A stretch of 64,000 bases of DNA from Stigmatella aurantiaca DW4/3-1 (GCF_000165485.1 NC_014623.1:7334893-7398892); one strand, 5' to 3'. Positions 18,313-26,876 are shown, counted from the first letter of the stretch. Made by a program: numbers and translations. The notes: generated by a model from the letters alone, not told the origin.

Positions 18313-19087
18313 CTGGCAGCATGCTGATGTACAACGGGGCGAGCATGCCGCGCGCCGGGTCTATGCTGAGCTCGGCATTTCGCATCCGACCGAAGCGCCA
18401 TTGGAAGTTCTGGCTTATCTGCGTGGAGCCCTTGTCCGTGACCTGCCGATGCGTGGAGCGCTTGGCAGGATTTCACGTGTTGGCCCCAGCGCAGTCATTT
18501 CAATCAGCACCAGCATCTCGTACGCACCGCGGCGCAGATGGACCATCGCCCACGAACTCGGGCATCTCGAGCTTCACAAAACAGGAAGCCAGCTTGAGCT
18601 TTGCAAAGACGCCGACATCTCGGAGAACTATGACGCAGGTACCGAGCGTGAGGCCAACGCTTTCGCCTCGGAATTCTTGATGCCTTCCACGCTCTGGAGC
18701 AAGTGCGTTGACGTTGCGGAGCCCAATCTCGACATTGTCGGAACACTCGCAAAAGAGTTTGAGGTAAGCTTCACTGCCGCAGCCATCCGTTTCGTCAAGC
18801 TGTGTCCCGAATGCTGCTGCGTTGTGTTCGCCAAGGAGGGAAAGATAGAGTGGTTTGCACGGGGTTCCGACTTTGACTACCAGATGCAGCAAGGCACAAA
18901 GCTTGACCCTTATACCCTCGCCTTCGACTACTTCAAGAAAGGCACGGTAACTACCCGTCCTGAAACTGTCTCTGCCAGTGCTTGGCTATCGGATAAGTAC
19001 GTCAAAGCTGACGACGAGTTGGTTGAGCATTGCCGCATACTCCCTCATCTGGGTGCAACGCTATCACTCCTCTGGGTTCCGCCTTGA
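18296..19087 (+). CDS. ImmA/IrrE-family metallopeptidase
   Basis: 263 aa from ATG 18296. The zinc motif is clear: RRWTIAHELGHLELHKTG (HELGH plus downstream His), followed by EREANAFASEFLMP with the third ligand Glu and then FEVSFTAAAIRFVKL. A C-terminal domain with CPECCCVVFAKEGKIEWF and a terminal beta-rich part follows, as in ImmA/IrrE proteins with GAF-like tails. Members cleave transcriptional repressors or regulators after stress or DNA damage. In this operon the target is likely the 140-aa protein or the sigma-like factor. The gene overlaps the upstream one by 17 nt. Confidence 0.88.
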   Translation: MAKKNSWQHADVQRGEHAARRVYAELGISHPTEAPLEVLAYLRGALVRDLPMRGALGRISRVGPSAVISISTSISYAPRRRWTIAHELGHLELHKTGSQLELCKDADISENYDAGTEREANAFASEFLMPSTLWSKCVDVAEPNLDIVGTLAKEFEVSFTAAAIRFVKLCPECCCVVFAKEGKIEWFARGSDFDYQMQQGTKLDPYTLAFDYFKKGTVTTRPETVSASAWLSDKYVKADDELVEHCRILPHLGATLSLLWVPP

Positions 19088-19244
19088 TGAGTCGGCGGAA
19101 GCTCTTGAGCCACGCCAGCCTCCTCTCCGCTGTCTTGCTACGGCCAAACTACGGCCAAACCTTGTCCTGCATGTCGTGCTTGCCTGCCTTCCGAGCACAA
19201 GATGCAGTGGTGCGGTGCGTACCCCGTGAACGGTTACTCCTTCT

Positions 19245-19483
19245 TATGCGCAATTCGTCAGCATCGCGAAGAGCATCTATAACAAGCTCCAGGCGGACGG
19301 AGGGATGCGCGTCGTTTACGAGCCCGGTGTCATGAAGAACTCTACCGGCGCCAGGACGAAATTGGCACCCCGTTCTGTGTCGGGGTCGACTTCGACACGC
19401 TTGAAGATGGGAAGGACGTGGCGATTAAGAACACCGTTACAGTGCGCTGCCGTGATAGCATGGCGCACGAGTGCGTCGCCGTT
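19245..19483 (+). pseudogene. Glycyl-tRNA synthetase C-terminal fragment
   Basis: Between the protease and UDG-like genes lies a relic resembling the anticodon-binding region of Gly[21 protein letters not shown] in one frame and [20 protein letters not shown], then [13 protein letters not shown] in another. The frame changes near 19330, and the rest of the enzyme is absent. It is the only housekeeping-type fragment in the cluster and hints at the place a segment was picked up or inserted. Confidence 0.65.
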
Positions 19484-19513
19484 TCCGGGTTCAAGACCTA
19501 CCGGCGCGAAAAG

Positions 19514-20188
19514 ATGCAGCGAGGGCTGTGCAAACAGTTAGGGGGGTACGTGGCATTCAACGTCAACGACTTCGTGGCGCGCGTGAGCAAGGTGCAGGTC
19601 TCGCACCATTTCAACCCGTACCGCGACACGTGCCCTGAGCATGACACGCCGGAGGCACCCCAGGTGCGCCAGGCGAATCTGCGGGCCTATCTTCAGGCGC
19701 TCCAACAGTTTCCCATCAAGGCTGCCTGGATAGGCCAGGACTTCGGCTATCTCGGCGGACGGCGGACGGGGCTCCCTCTGACCGATGAGATGCGCCTCTC
19801 CTCCTTCGAAAAGCTCTACAAGACCGCTCCTTTGAAGAAGGCGACGTGGACGGAGGCGGCGCGGGAATCCACTGCGTTGGAGGCCTGGAAGTTGCTACCC
19901 ACGTACTCCTCCCATCCTCCGCTTCTCTGGAACGTGGTTCCCCTACATCCCTATGAGCCAGGCGATTCCATGTCCAATGTGCCATTCAGCCGGGCCGCCG
20001 CCCAACAATGCCTTCCGTTCTTGGCAGAGCTACTGAATCAATTCTCCCCTCACGTGGTCATTGCAGTAGGTAGGCTTGCGGAGGATGCACTCACGCAGTT
20101 GGGAGTCCCGACCATCTACGTACGCCATCCGAGCCATGCTGGGCAGCGTAAGTTCCAGGAGGGTATTCAGAAGTTCATGAAGTTCTGA
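19514..20188 (+). CDS. Uracil-DNA glycosylase superfamily protein
   Basis: 224 aa from ATG 19514; the frame stays open further upstream but only through the GlyRS relic. The family pattern is [14 protein letters not shown] near the N-terminus, [24 protein letters not shown] (the base-excision motif-A region), [31 protein letters not shown], and [14 protein letters not shown], the motif-B His loop. Such proteins excise uracil or, in some families, bind or remove modified bases. It is followed 15 bp later by the kinase-like gene, so the two are probably co-transcribed. Given the hmdU-kinase-like neighbour, a modified-thymine substrate is an attractive inference. Confidence 0.8.
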   Translation: MQRGLCKQLGGYVAFNVNDFVARVSKVQVSHHFNPYRDTCPEHDTPEAPQVRQANLRAYLQALQQFPIKAAWIGQDFGYLGGRRTGLPLTDEMRLSSFEKLYKTAPLKKATWTEAARESTALEAWKLLPTYSSHPPLLWNVVPLHPYEPGDSMSNVPFSRAAAQQCLPFLAELLNQFSPHVVIAVGRLAEDALTQLGVPTIYVRHPSHAGQRKFQEGIQKFMKF

Positions 20189-20203
20189 CCTGACAGGAGA
20201 GCC

Positions 20204-21541
20204 ATGTCCGAGCTGACTGCAGTGGAAGTCTCGTATGACCTTCTCGAAAAGCCACGCCGCGAGGCCATCCAGGCTTCCGCACAGCACTTACTTAAGGAGA
20301 TAGACCGGCCCAAGGCAATTCATGAGAAAACCCTGAGCTTGCGCGAGTACATCTGGCCAGCACTGGATGCCTACGGACATGACCAAAGTCTGCCTCATGA
20401 TTACGAGCTCAGTCTGTTGCCTCTAAGTAGGATTGGTGCTGAGCAGGGCTTCTCTGGGAGCAGCATTCTCTTAGGGTATTTCAAGCATAAGAAGAACACC
20501 AGCCTCTTCCCCTCTCAACCCATGGTCATCAAACTGCGGGAGAAGTGCCCCACAGCGTTCGGCAAGCTCTCCGAGCTTCGGGATGAGCTTCACCGCGCAG
20601 AGCGATTGAGGCCTTATATCTCCTACCACAAGAGTCAGTATGCGCTTCCCCTGCACATCTCTGACGATCTTCCCGGAATGGGCTACCAGGTGCTTTGGTC
20701 TCCTTTTGCGTTGACAGATCTGGTTCAACGCCACCAGTCGGGTCTCAGCTTTCTAGAGGCCCCTGATCTTCGTCAGCTTCTGAAGATCAAAAAGGGAGGG
20801 GAGCCCTCTGAGGAGTCATTGAAAAAGGCCCTGAAGGTGGTTGAGAGCGCCTTTCAAATCATGGGTCCTCTTCATAAGCGAGATGGAACGGCTCGTTCTG
20901 TATCGACTTCATTCCACAAGGAATACGAACCCTATTTGAGAAAGCTCGGAGAGGGCTGGGGCAGTTCCTGGAGGGAGATATGGGGAACTCAGCAAAAAAC
21001 TTCGGACTTCAATATCTGCTGGGTCAATCCCTTCTGGGTTCTCAGCGAGCTAATGGCTCGGAACAACGTTTTATTGCGCCTTGGTGCAATTCATGGCGAC
21101 CTGCACCCAGGGAATATTCTCTATGCCACGCCCGAGCGCCCATTTTTGATCGATTTTGGATGGGCTGATGACAATGCCCACATTGCCAAGGACTTCGTTC
21201 TTTTGGAGTGTAATCTGCGGTTCATCTACTTCCCTGCCGACGTTTCATTCTCGGAAGTGCGGCGTTTTGCTCAGATGAATGCCCAGGATGTCGCATGGCC
21301 GGAGGATTTGAATAAGCGATTCAAGCCGCGATTCGATGTGATTCAGTCACTCAGAAAAGCATTCCTTGATGCGCACGGAGTCAAGGTGGACTGGATGACG
21401 GAGTACGTCATTCCGCTGTTCCTGGTGTCCATGGGGCTGCTACGCTACGTGGATCAGTACACCAACCAGGTGGCGGCGCGCCTGACCGTCCTGGAACTCG
21501 CCCAGTATATCAACGATAACTATCTGTTGCAGGTGGAGTAG
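20204..21541 (+). CDS. APH-like kinase-fold protein (TCAD9-like)
   Basis: 445 aa from ATG 20204 (ACAGGAG 8 nt upstream). It has the small-molecule-kinase signature LGAIHGDLHPGNILYA and FLIDFGWADD, equivalent to HxDxxxxN and DxD of aminoglycoside phosphotransferases, and an N-lobe with GFSGSSILLGYF and VIKLREKC carrying the likely ATP Lys. I recall a Ternary-complex-associated domain 9 family in conflict systems with this signature; assignment by eye only. Substrate unknown. It is downstream of the UDG-like gene and its last 22 bp overlap the convergent MazG-like paralogue. Confidence 0.7.
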   Translation: MSELTAVEVSYDLLEKPRREAIQASAQHLLKEIDRPKAIHEKTLSLREYIWPALDAYGHDQSLPHDYELSLLPLSRIGAEQGFSGSSILLGYFKHKKNTSLFPSQPMVIKLREKCPTAFGKLSELRDELHRAERLRPYISYHKSQYALPLHISDDLPGMGYQVLWSPFALTDLVQRHQSGLSFLEAPDLRQLLKIKKGGEPSEESLKKALKVVESAFQIMGPLHKRDGTARSVSTSFHKEYEPYLRKLGEGWGSSWREIWGTQQKTSDFNICWVNPFWVLSELMARNNVLLRLGAIHGDLHPGNILYATPERPFLIDFGWADDNAHIAKDFVLLECNLRFIYFPADVSFSEVRRFAQMNAQDVAWPEDLNKRFKPRFDVIQSLRKAFLDAHGVKVDWMTEYVIPLFLVSMGLLRYVDQYTNQVAARLTVLELAQYINDNYLLQVE

Positions 21542-22410
21542 GTCAGCGTCCGCTTGAGCATATCGACATGCACCCTCCCACCCTCATGTGTACGCATATT
21601 ACGCCAGACACGGTAGCCCATTAGGATGGCCTGCTCCCATTGAGCGGGCGAGCGCTCACGGACCTCAAGGTTGGTCGTCAGCTTCTTTATGGTGCGAAGC
21701 AATTCGTCGTCGAGGGCTCTACTGTTCTGCAAGAAGTCATGGTCCACCGCATAGGAGAAGACGTAGGCGGAGATGCCTTCCTCGATGACTGCGGAACGTC
21801 CCCCGTCTTCCACTTCATCTACCTTCGGCTGGCTCCGACGCTTGCGGTCCATCAACTTACGCATGACGGGTGACCAGCCGAGGAACGCCGCATAGGACAG
21901 GTGGAAGACGTCGTGGAAGCGGTAGCCATCGTCCGCGTAGGCATTGTCGGTCAGGCGGTTGCCAATGATGTGTCCCTCCCACTTCAGGAAGACGGTGGCC
22001 GTCTTCCCCTGCATCTGTTGGGTGAACTCCACGGAGAATTGACGAGGGAGTTGTTCCTCGGCAGGAAAGCCGTCATCGAAGAATGAGTAGGGACTCGTGC
22101 ACTCGGAGGTGTCCTCGCGCAGGAATCGCTCCCGGGTCTTCTTGAGGTTGAGCCGCGCAATCTCGTCAAGCTCCAGGCCAAACTTCGTTGCGACGTTGGC
22201 GACGTACCAGAGGATGTCTCCCAGCTCCTCGGCAACGTTCTCCTTGAAGAGGCGGTACGTGTCTCGGTCCCGCAGCTTCTTCTTATAGTCCGATAGCAGC
22301 GTGCCTACCTCGCCGGCCAAGCCCAGCAGGGGGACGATGAGTCCTTCCTCGGCGTTAGAGGGGTTCCGGTCTGTCTCTTGCGCCCGTCGTTGGTACTCCC
22401 GCAGGTCCAT
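21520..22410 (-). CDS. MazG-like nucleotide pyrophosphohydrolase with large C-terminal domain (paralogue 2)
   Basis: 296 aa from ATG 22410. N-terminal MazG-like helices: DLREYQRRAQETD, GLAGEVGTLLSDYKKKLRDR and VAEELGDILWYVANVA; as in paralogue 1 the first metal motif is ExxT instead of ExxE and the second ExxD is kept. The C-terminal domain has DDGYRFHDVFHLSYAAFLGW and EEGISAYVFSYA. It is shorter than paralogue 1 because it lacks an Ala-rich insert near residue 90. It follows the TMPK/hmdU-kinase-like gene on the same strand with a 136-bp gap. The two MazG-like genes sit at opposite sides of the cluster and are encoded on the same strand. Confidence 0.75.
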   Translation of the reverse strand: MDLREYQRRAQETDRNPSNAEEGLIVPLLGLAGEVGTLLSDYKKKLRDRDTYRLFKENVAEELGDILWYVANVATKFGLELDEIARLNLKKTRERFLREDTSECTSPYSFFDDGFPAEEQLPRQFSVEFTQQMQGKTATVFLKWEGHIIGNRLTDNAYADDGYRFHDVFHLSYAAFLGWSPVMRKLMDRKRRSQPKVDEVEDGGRSAVIEEGISAYVFSYAVDHDFLQNSRALDDELLRTIKKLTTNLEVRERSPAQWEQAILMGYRVWRNMRTHEGGRVHVDMLKRTLTYSTCNR

Positions 22411-22546
22411 CAGCTGTCTCCACGTCTAGGAGTGTGTTGCAGTAACGGGAAAAACGAGCTTCGACCTACGAGAGGTAGTACCGGCTCTGGAGTCGAAGCC
22501 CATCAGGTAGTAGGTCATCGGATTACCCCAACAGGCTCCTAGCCCA

Positions 22547-24313
22547 TCACTTGAGTCCGTTGCTCAGCTCCCCCTGGCTCGACTCCGCAGCGATGCGCTC
22601 GTTCAGCCCCCATTTGGGAGGAAACCAGTAGTCTATCCTGCCTGGGTCATGACGGTAATGTTGCTTGATGCGCGTCCGGCCGCTGATTCCCTGAATCTCC
22701 GGATGGGCGACACGAGCGTATTTATCAACCTCACAGAAAAGGTTCTGGCAGTCGATGAGGTGCAGCTTGCGGCCCCACAGGGAGCGGAAGCGCAGGCCCA
22801 GCGCCTCGAAGGCCTCATCTTGCATGCGTGTGACATACTCGATGACCTGAGACTCCGTTATCCCTCCGAGGTCTCCGAAACACTTGCGGATTCCATCGCG
22901 TGCTCCCGGTCCGGGGACGATAAAGTCTTCCTCGAAGTCGTAGGCCGCGCTGTAGTTGAGGTCCGTCACATACTGGTAAGCGAGGAAGTCACCCATCATC
23001 GGATACGAGCGCAGAATTTCGAAGGCCGTCCGCAGGTTCCTGGCTTCCTGCATGCGCAGCGGCACGCGCTCCTTCATCATGTACTCGAGCAAGCGCAGGT
23101 GGGTGCCATGCTTGCGGGGGTGATCGAAGCCAGAGGCGGCCGGCATGACATAGGCGGCGGAGTAAATGCGCTCTTCCCTCTCCATTGCCCGAGAGAGCAC
23201 CCGCTCATAATGCTCAAAGTCATAATCCGCGAAGGAGATTTCTCCCACCTCCGCCTCGAGCAGCTTCCACGTATCGATTTTGTTGAAGAGCTTGAACAGG
23301 AGCGTCCGGAAAAAGATATTCTCTGCGGTCTGATCGCCTCGGTAGGTGACGTTCCGGATGAGGTACTGGCTGACACGGTCCGCCGCTCGGTAGGCGTTGG
23401 TGAAGCGGTACTCTGAAAGGATGGGGTCTTCGGTCCACGGAGGCGGAGTGCCTTCCAGCCGCCGGAAGAAGACTTCCTGACGCTCGGCGGCAAACCGCCA
23501 ATATGTCTCGAACACCGGTGTCGGCCGCAAAGCCTGAGGGAGACACTGAATCAGGGAGCGAGGCTCATACTTCGGTGCGGGATTGGGCGTGAAGGTGAAG
23601 CCGAGCTGCTCGACTGGGCGCTGCTCGTGCCTTTTCAAGACGAGCGGCGTCTCGGTGGGGATTTCCCTCAAGAGGGCTTCCGGTGCGAGTGAAAGGGCCT
23701 TCGCGGCCAGCTCCTCGGCAGAGGAGCCGTCTTCCAAGTGGCGGATGCAGTAGACGGTCCCGTTATCCTCCGCGAGCGTCTGGTAGCTGCGCTCCACTCC
23801 GCCCTGGCCGAGCTGGGAGACTCCCCCCTGATCCTGTTTCGCCGGGTACAACATGAAGATTGCATGCGGTGCGGCCCGCTCTTCCCAGAACTTACGTTCG
23901 AACTCGATGAGCCGCTTTAGCAGGCGGGAGGGCACGCCTCGCGCCTGGCCGTCCACCGCTGTGGACCACCAAAAGCTATCTGTCACTACACACGTGTTGG
24001 ATGCAAGGGCGGGAGGGGCACCCTTCACCGCACAAATCATTCGTGAGAAGGCATCAACCAGCTGCTCGATGATGGGCTCCGCGCTGGCAGCTTGCCCACG
24101 GGATTTGCCACCCTTGACAACAGGCTGAGCCTCATTGGAAACAAGCGCTGAGCCTTTCTGGCAGGGGAGATAGATGCAATTGACGCCTCGTTGCGTGAGC
24201 GCGTGAGCGAATGCCTCGGCTACCGCCGCCCGCTTGCTCCGGTTGACTCCCTCGAAGACATACAGCTTCGCCGGATGTCCCTTTCCCCTCTTCGCTGTCT
24301 GTGCTGGCCGCAT
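22547..24313 (-). CDS. Thymidylate-kinase-like P-loop domain fused to 5-hmdU DNA kinase helical domain
   Basis: 588 aa. Residues about 14-230 follow a thymidylate-kinase layout: LYVFEGVNRSKRAAVAEAFA at the P-loop, VVTDSFWWST, FMLYPAKQDQGG. The P-loop is degenerate (GVNRSKRA, not GxxGxGKT/S). Residues about 270-575 match the helical domain found in phage 5-hydroxymethyl-dU DNA kinases and once called alpha-glutamyl/putrescinyl-thymine pyrophosphorylase: RFTNAYRAADRVSQYLIRNV, LLFKLFNKIDTWKLLE, IYSAAYVMP, LAYQYVTDLNYS, LIDCQNLFCEVDKYARVAHP, GISGRTRIKQHY. It likely acts on modified thymine in DNA or on the nucleotide. First gene of a short operon with MazG-like paralogue 2. Confidence 0.78.
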   Translation of the reverse strand: MRPAQTAKRGKGHPAKLYVFEGVNRSKRAAVAEAFAHALTQRGVNCIYLPCQKGSALVSNEAQPVVKGGKSRGQAASAEPIIEQLVDAFSRMICAVKGAPPALASNTCVVTDSFWWSTAVDGQARGVPSRLLKRLIEFERKFWEERAAPHAIFMLYPAKQDQGGVSQLGQGGVERSYQTLAEDNGTVYCIRHLEDGSSAEELAAKALSLAPEALLREIPTETPLVLKRHEQRPVEQLGFTFTPNPAPKYEPRSLIQCLPQALRPTPVFETYWRFAAERQEVFFRRLEGTPPPWTEDPILSEYRFTNAYRAADRVSQYLIRNVTYRGDQTAENIFFRTLLFKLFNKIDTWKLLEAEVGEISFADYDFEHYERVLSRAMEREERIYSAAYVMPAASGFDHPRKHGTHLRLLEYMMKERVPLRMQEARNLRTAFEILRSYPMMGDFLAYQYVTDLNYSAAYDFEEDFIVPGPGARDGIRKCFGDLGGITESQVIEYVTRMQDEAFEALGLRFRSLWGRKLHLIDCQNLFCEVDKYARVAHPEIQGISGRTRIKQHYRHDPGRIDYWFPPKWGLNERIAAESSQGELSNGLK

Positions 24314-25027
24314 GGAAATTCGCTAGTCGCAACGGGGTACTACAGGGTGATACAGGCAGTGTTAGTCGCTTGTGACACGCGCGGGTGCGCGTACCATGGC
24401 AGGCGGTAACAGTGCGGCCATGGCTGCTCACGTCAATGAAATCGACAGCTCAACATCTTGCAACAGTAAGCTACGTACCGCCTCCACGATGAGTCGACCT
24501 CTGCTCGCCACGGCGCTCCCCAGCAGGAAAAGACCCGGAGTTTCAGGGGGTTCCTCAAGCGAGTGCAGAGCAAATGCCGCGAAAGGCTAACCCGCTGCCT
24601 GAGACAGCCACGAAGTCGGAGCCGAAGAAGGAGCGGACGCTGCGGTTGGATCGGGCCGGGCTGCTGCACCGTATATTCACGCTGGACGTGTTAGCCTGCG
24701 TGTCGAGCGCTTTTTTCCCCGGAGGCAAGTGCCCTGGACGCTGATCCAAGTGCGACGCCGCTTATAGCATCTGCTGCTGCGCCGCATCGGCCACTGCCCG
24801 CTCTGCCATCTGCCACTGCCAGAGCCACATCAGCTACCGTGCTCCTCCGCGAGGCCCCTCACGCATCTGACCGAGTAATACCAGGAGCTTAGAGGCACCC
24901 CTTTCAAGGTGATGGAGGAGGCAGGCAGTAGGAAGGGGAAGCGAGGGGGAAAGCGGTGGCTTGTGAGGACAGCAAGGGGCGAGGGCCGGGAGCATCTTTG
25001 TAAGGAGCGCCTTGCGGAGGAAGGACC
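24314..25027. other. Intergenic region with IS91-type transposase relic
   Basis: The only recognisable piece is 24574-24744, whose frame ends KKERTLRLDRAGLLHRIFTL followed by DVLACV, like the C-terminal tail of IS91-type/putative transposases. The rest shows no supported gene; the last part is probably the left end of the IS4-like element whose transposase starts at 25028. Confidence 0.45.
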
Positions 25028-25223
25028 ATGGCCCTGGATGATGTCTTCGAGCGCTTCGTGCGCAAGAGCCCCTTGTCGGTCATGGCGCGGTTGCTGATGC
25101 AGCGGGCGCTGAGCGCCGAATGGATGGAGAAGCTGTTCCAGGAACACCGCCAGAGGCAGTACACGAAGGAGTTGCTGTTTTCGGCGGAAGTGGAGTTGAT
25201 GGAGCTTGTGGCGCTGGGAATGA
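25028..25223 (+). pseudogene. IS4-family-like transposase, N-terminal fragment
   Basis: ATG 25028 with GCGGAGGAAGG upstream reads DVFERFVRKSPLSVMARLLM, then LFQEHRQRQYTKELLFS and ELMELVALGM, the start of an IS4-like transposase. It is cut at 25224 by the left end of an IS66 element, and nothing of the C-terminal DDE part remains nearby. Confidence 0.7.
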
Positions 25224-25282
25224 GTATCCGCTGCATGAGCCCCGTCTGGAGTAGCTGAGCCAGAGCGCGCAAGGTGGGGCGC

Positions 25283-25630
25283 ATGGTAGACATCGAGATG
25301 TGGAAGAAGCGAGTGGAGGACTGGCGCGCCAGCGGGCAGAGCGCCGGGGAGTACTGCAAGAGCCAGGAGTTTACGGCAGGCACGCTCTACCGGTGGTCCA
25401 GTCGACTGGCCGAGGCAGCACGGGAGGAAGTGGAAGGTGCAATCCCCCTGGTGAGGTTGGTGCGCGGCACCCAGCCCAAGCCTCCGCAGCCCGTAGAGGC
25501 CGCGGCGCAGTCGGTGGCGGTCATCATCGAAGTGAAGGGCGCACGAGTGCTGGTGCCGCCTGGAGCACAGGTAGCGACAGTCGGGGTGGCGCTGGAGGCG
25601 CTCGGAGCCGACGGACGGAGCGGGGCGTAA
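25283..25630 (+). CDS. tnpA: IS66 accessory protein TnpA
   Basis: 115 aa from ATG 25283. The N-terminal helix-turn-helix (EMWKKRVEDWRASGQSAGEYC, LYRWSSRL) and a small C-terminal beta part (AVIIEVKGARVLVPPG) are typical of IS66 TnpA. The stop overlaps the tnpB start (TAATG). Confidence 0.92.
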   Translation: MVDIEMWKKRVEDWRASGQSAGEYCKSQEFTAGTLYRWSSRLAEAAREEVEGAIPLVRLVRGTQPKPPQPVEAAAQSVAVIIEVKGARVLVPPGAQVATVGVALEALGADGRSGA

Positions 25631-25971
25631 TGATTCCGCACGGCGTGGAGATCTTCGTCGGGCTGGAGCCCATCGATTTGCGCTGGGGATTCGAGCGGCT
25701 GAGCGGGCTGGTGGAGACGCGACTGGAGCGCCCGGCGCGCAGTGGAGCCTTGTGCGTGTTTTTCGGCAGGAGGCGCACGGCGCTCAAGGTGCTCTTCTAC
25801 GATGGGACAGGGCTGTGCCTGTTCTACAAGCGACTGGACACCGGCTGCTTCCAGGTGCCCCAAGGGCTTGAGGAGGGAGCCACCCACCTGGTGGTGGAGG
25901 AGCACGTGCTGGAGGAGTTGCTGGACGGGCTGCGCGTGGAGGCGCCGCGTCGAGGTCCTCGCCCGCATTGA
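25630..25971 (+). CDS. tnpB: IS66 accessory protein TnpB
   Basis: 113 aa with the IS66 Orf2 signature: IDLRWGFERLSGLVETRL, GALCVFFGRRRTALKVLFYD, GLCLFYKRLDTGCF. Intact; translationally coupled to tnpA. Confidence 0.93.
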   Translation: MIPHGVEIFVGLEPIDLRWGFERLSGLVETRLERPARSGALCVFFGRRRTALKVLFYDGTGLCLFYKRLDTGCFQVPQGLEEGATHLVVEEHVLEELLDGLRVEAPRRGPRPH

Positions 25972-26056
25972 GTGCAGTGCAGAGGGGCCGCACGCAGTGG
26001 CCCCTACCTGTCAGGTGGGTATCGACAGCGCGGACGTGAAGGGTTACAAGGCCGAG

Positions 26057-26320
26057 GTGTCCCTGCACGAGCCGGCTTCCGCAGCCCTGGCGCGCATCGC
26101 CGAGCTCGAAGCGCTGTTGAGCGCCGAGAGGCAGCGCAGCGCGCAGCTGGAGAACGAGCGGGACGTGCTGCGTGCCTCGCATGAGCGGCTGCGGCTGGAG
26201 TTGGAGTTGCTCAAGCGTCGCTTGTTCGTCGCCAAGGCCGAGCGGGTGGATACCCAGCAGTTGGAGCTGGAGTTTGCCCAGAAGCTGCGTGCGCTCGAGG
26301 AGGTCGCCGACACGCTAGCC
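26057..26320 (+). pseudogene. tnpC: IS66 transposase TnpC, N-terminal fragment (copy 1)
   Basis: The coiled-coil leader typical of TnpC (RIAELEALLSAERQRSAQLE, ELELLKRRLFVAKAERVDT, KLRALEEVADTL) from GTG 26057 is interrupted after DTL by IS1380-type sequence. The DDE domain is missing. Confidence 0.82.
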
Positions 26321-26876
26321 CGGATCGGTCACGAGGGGAGGGATCACCGCGTAGCGACCGACCGATAACTGGAGAGTTCTCAAGGCTTTCCACTCATCGG
26401 AAGGAGCTACGCGGTGAAAACAGAGTGTACCCCGAAGCAGGTGGAGTTCGACAGCGTTGGAAGGAGGCAATTGGTGGCGGCGTTTGACGGGGAGCACATC
26501 TCGTCGGATGGAGGGCTGACGCTGTTGCACCAGGTGGACCAGCGCTTCGGGCTGATGCGACAGTTCGCTGAGTGCTTCAAGGACATGAGAAGGCCGGAGT
26601 GGCTCAAGCACACGGTGGAAGAGCTCGTCCGTCAGCGTGTTTTCGGCATCGCGTGCGGCTACGAGGACCTGGTGGACCACCAGACGCTGAGAAACGACCC
26701 GCTGCTTGCAGCCGTGGTGGGCAAGGAGGAGCCTCAGAAGCAGCCTTTGGCCAGCCCGAGCACCCTCAACCGGCTGGAGCTGACGCCCGCGGACGCCACC
26801 GCGCAGGCGCGCTACCGCAAGGTGGTCTACGACAGCCGGGCCATTGAGGACTTCTTCGTGGATGCGTTCCTGGATG
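26321..26876. mobile_element. IS1380-family element, left part only
   Basis: Starts near CCCGGATCGGTCACGAGGGG, a sequence also found (reversed) at 13260-13283, and runs into the transposase start. It is cut at 26877 by the second IS66 element. The right half is absent. Confidence 0.75.
26414..26876 (+). pseudogene. IS1380-family transposase, N-terminal fragment
   Basis: From GTG 26414 the frame reads FDGEHISSDGGLTLLHQVD, RQRVFGIACGYEDLVDHQTL, LASPSTLNRLEL: the N-terminal DUF4338/DDE part of IS1380 transposases. It stops at AFLD where IS66 sequence begins; the remaining residues to 26911 are encoded by the IS66 end. Confidence 0.85.

Larger units (their letters stand above)
25224..26320. mobile_element. 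IS66-family element, partial (copy 1)
   Basis: The left end GTATCCGCTGCATGAGCCCC (25224 onward) is repeated at 26877, defining an IS66 terminus. tnpA and tnpB are intact; tnpC is cut at about 26320 by the IS1380-type element. No right end is found. Confidence 0.85.

Noticed and set aside
24191-24409. Small open frame between the TMPK-like gene and IS debris
   Set aside because: Mostly overlaps the start of the minus-strand gene; no motif or ribosome site.
25742-26368. A continuous 208-codon protein across tnpB and tnpC
   Set aside because: The first half is an out-of-frame shadow of tnpB; only the tnpC leader from 26057 is real.
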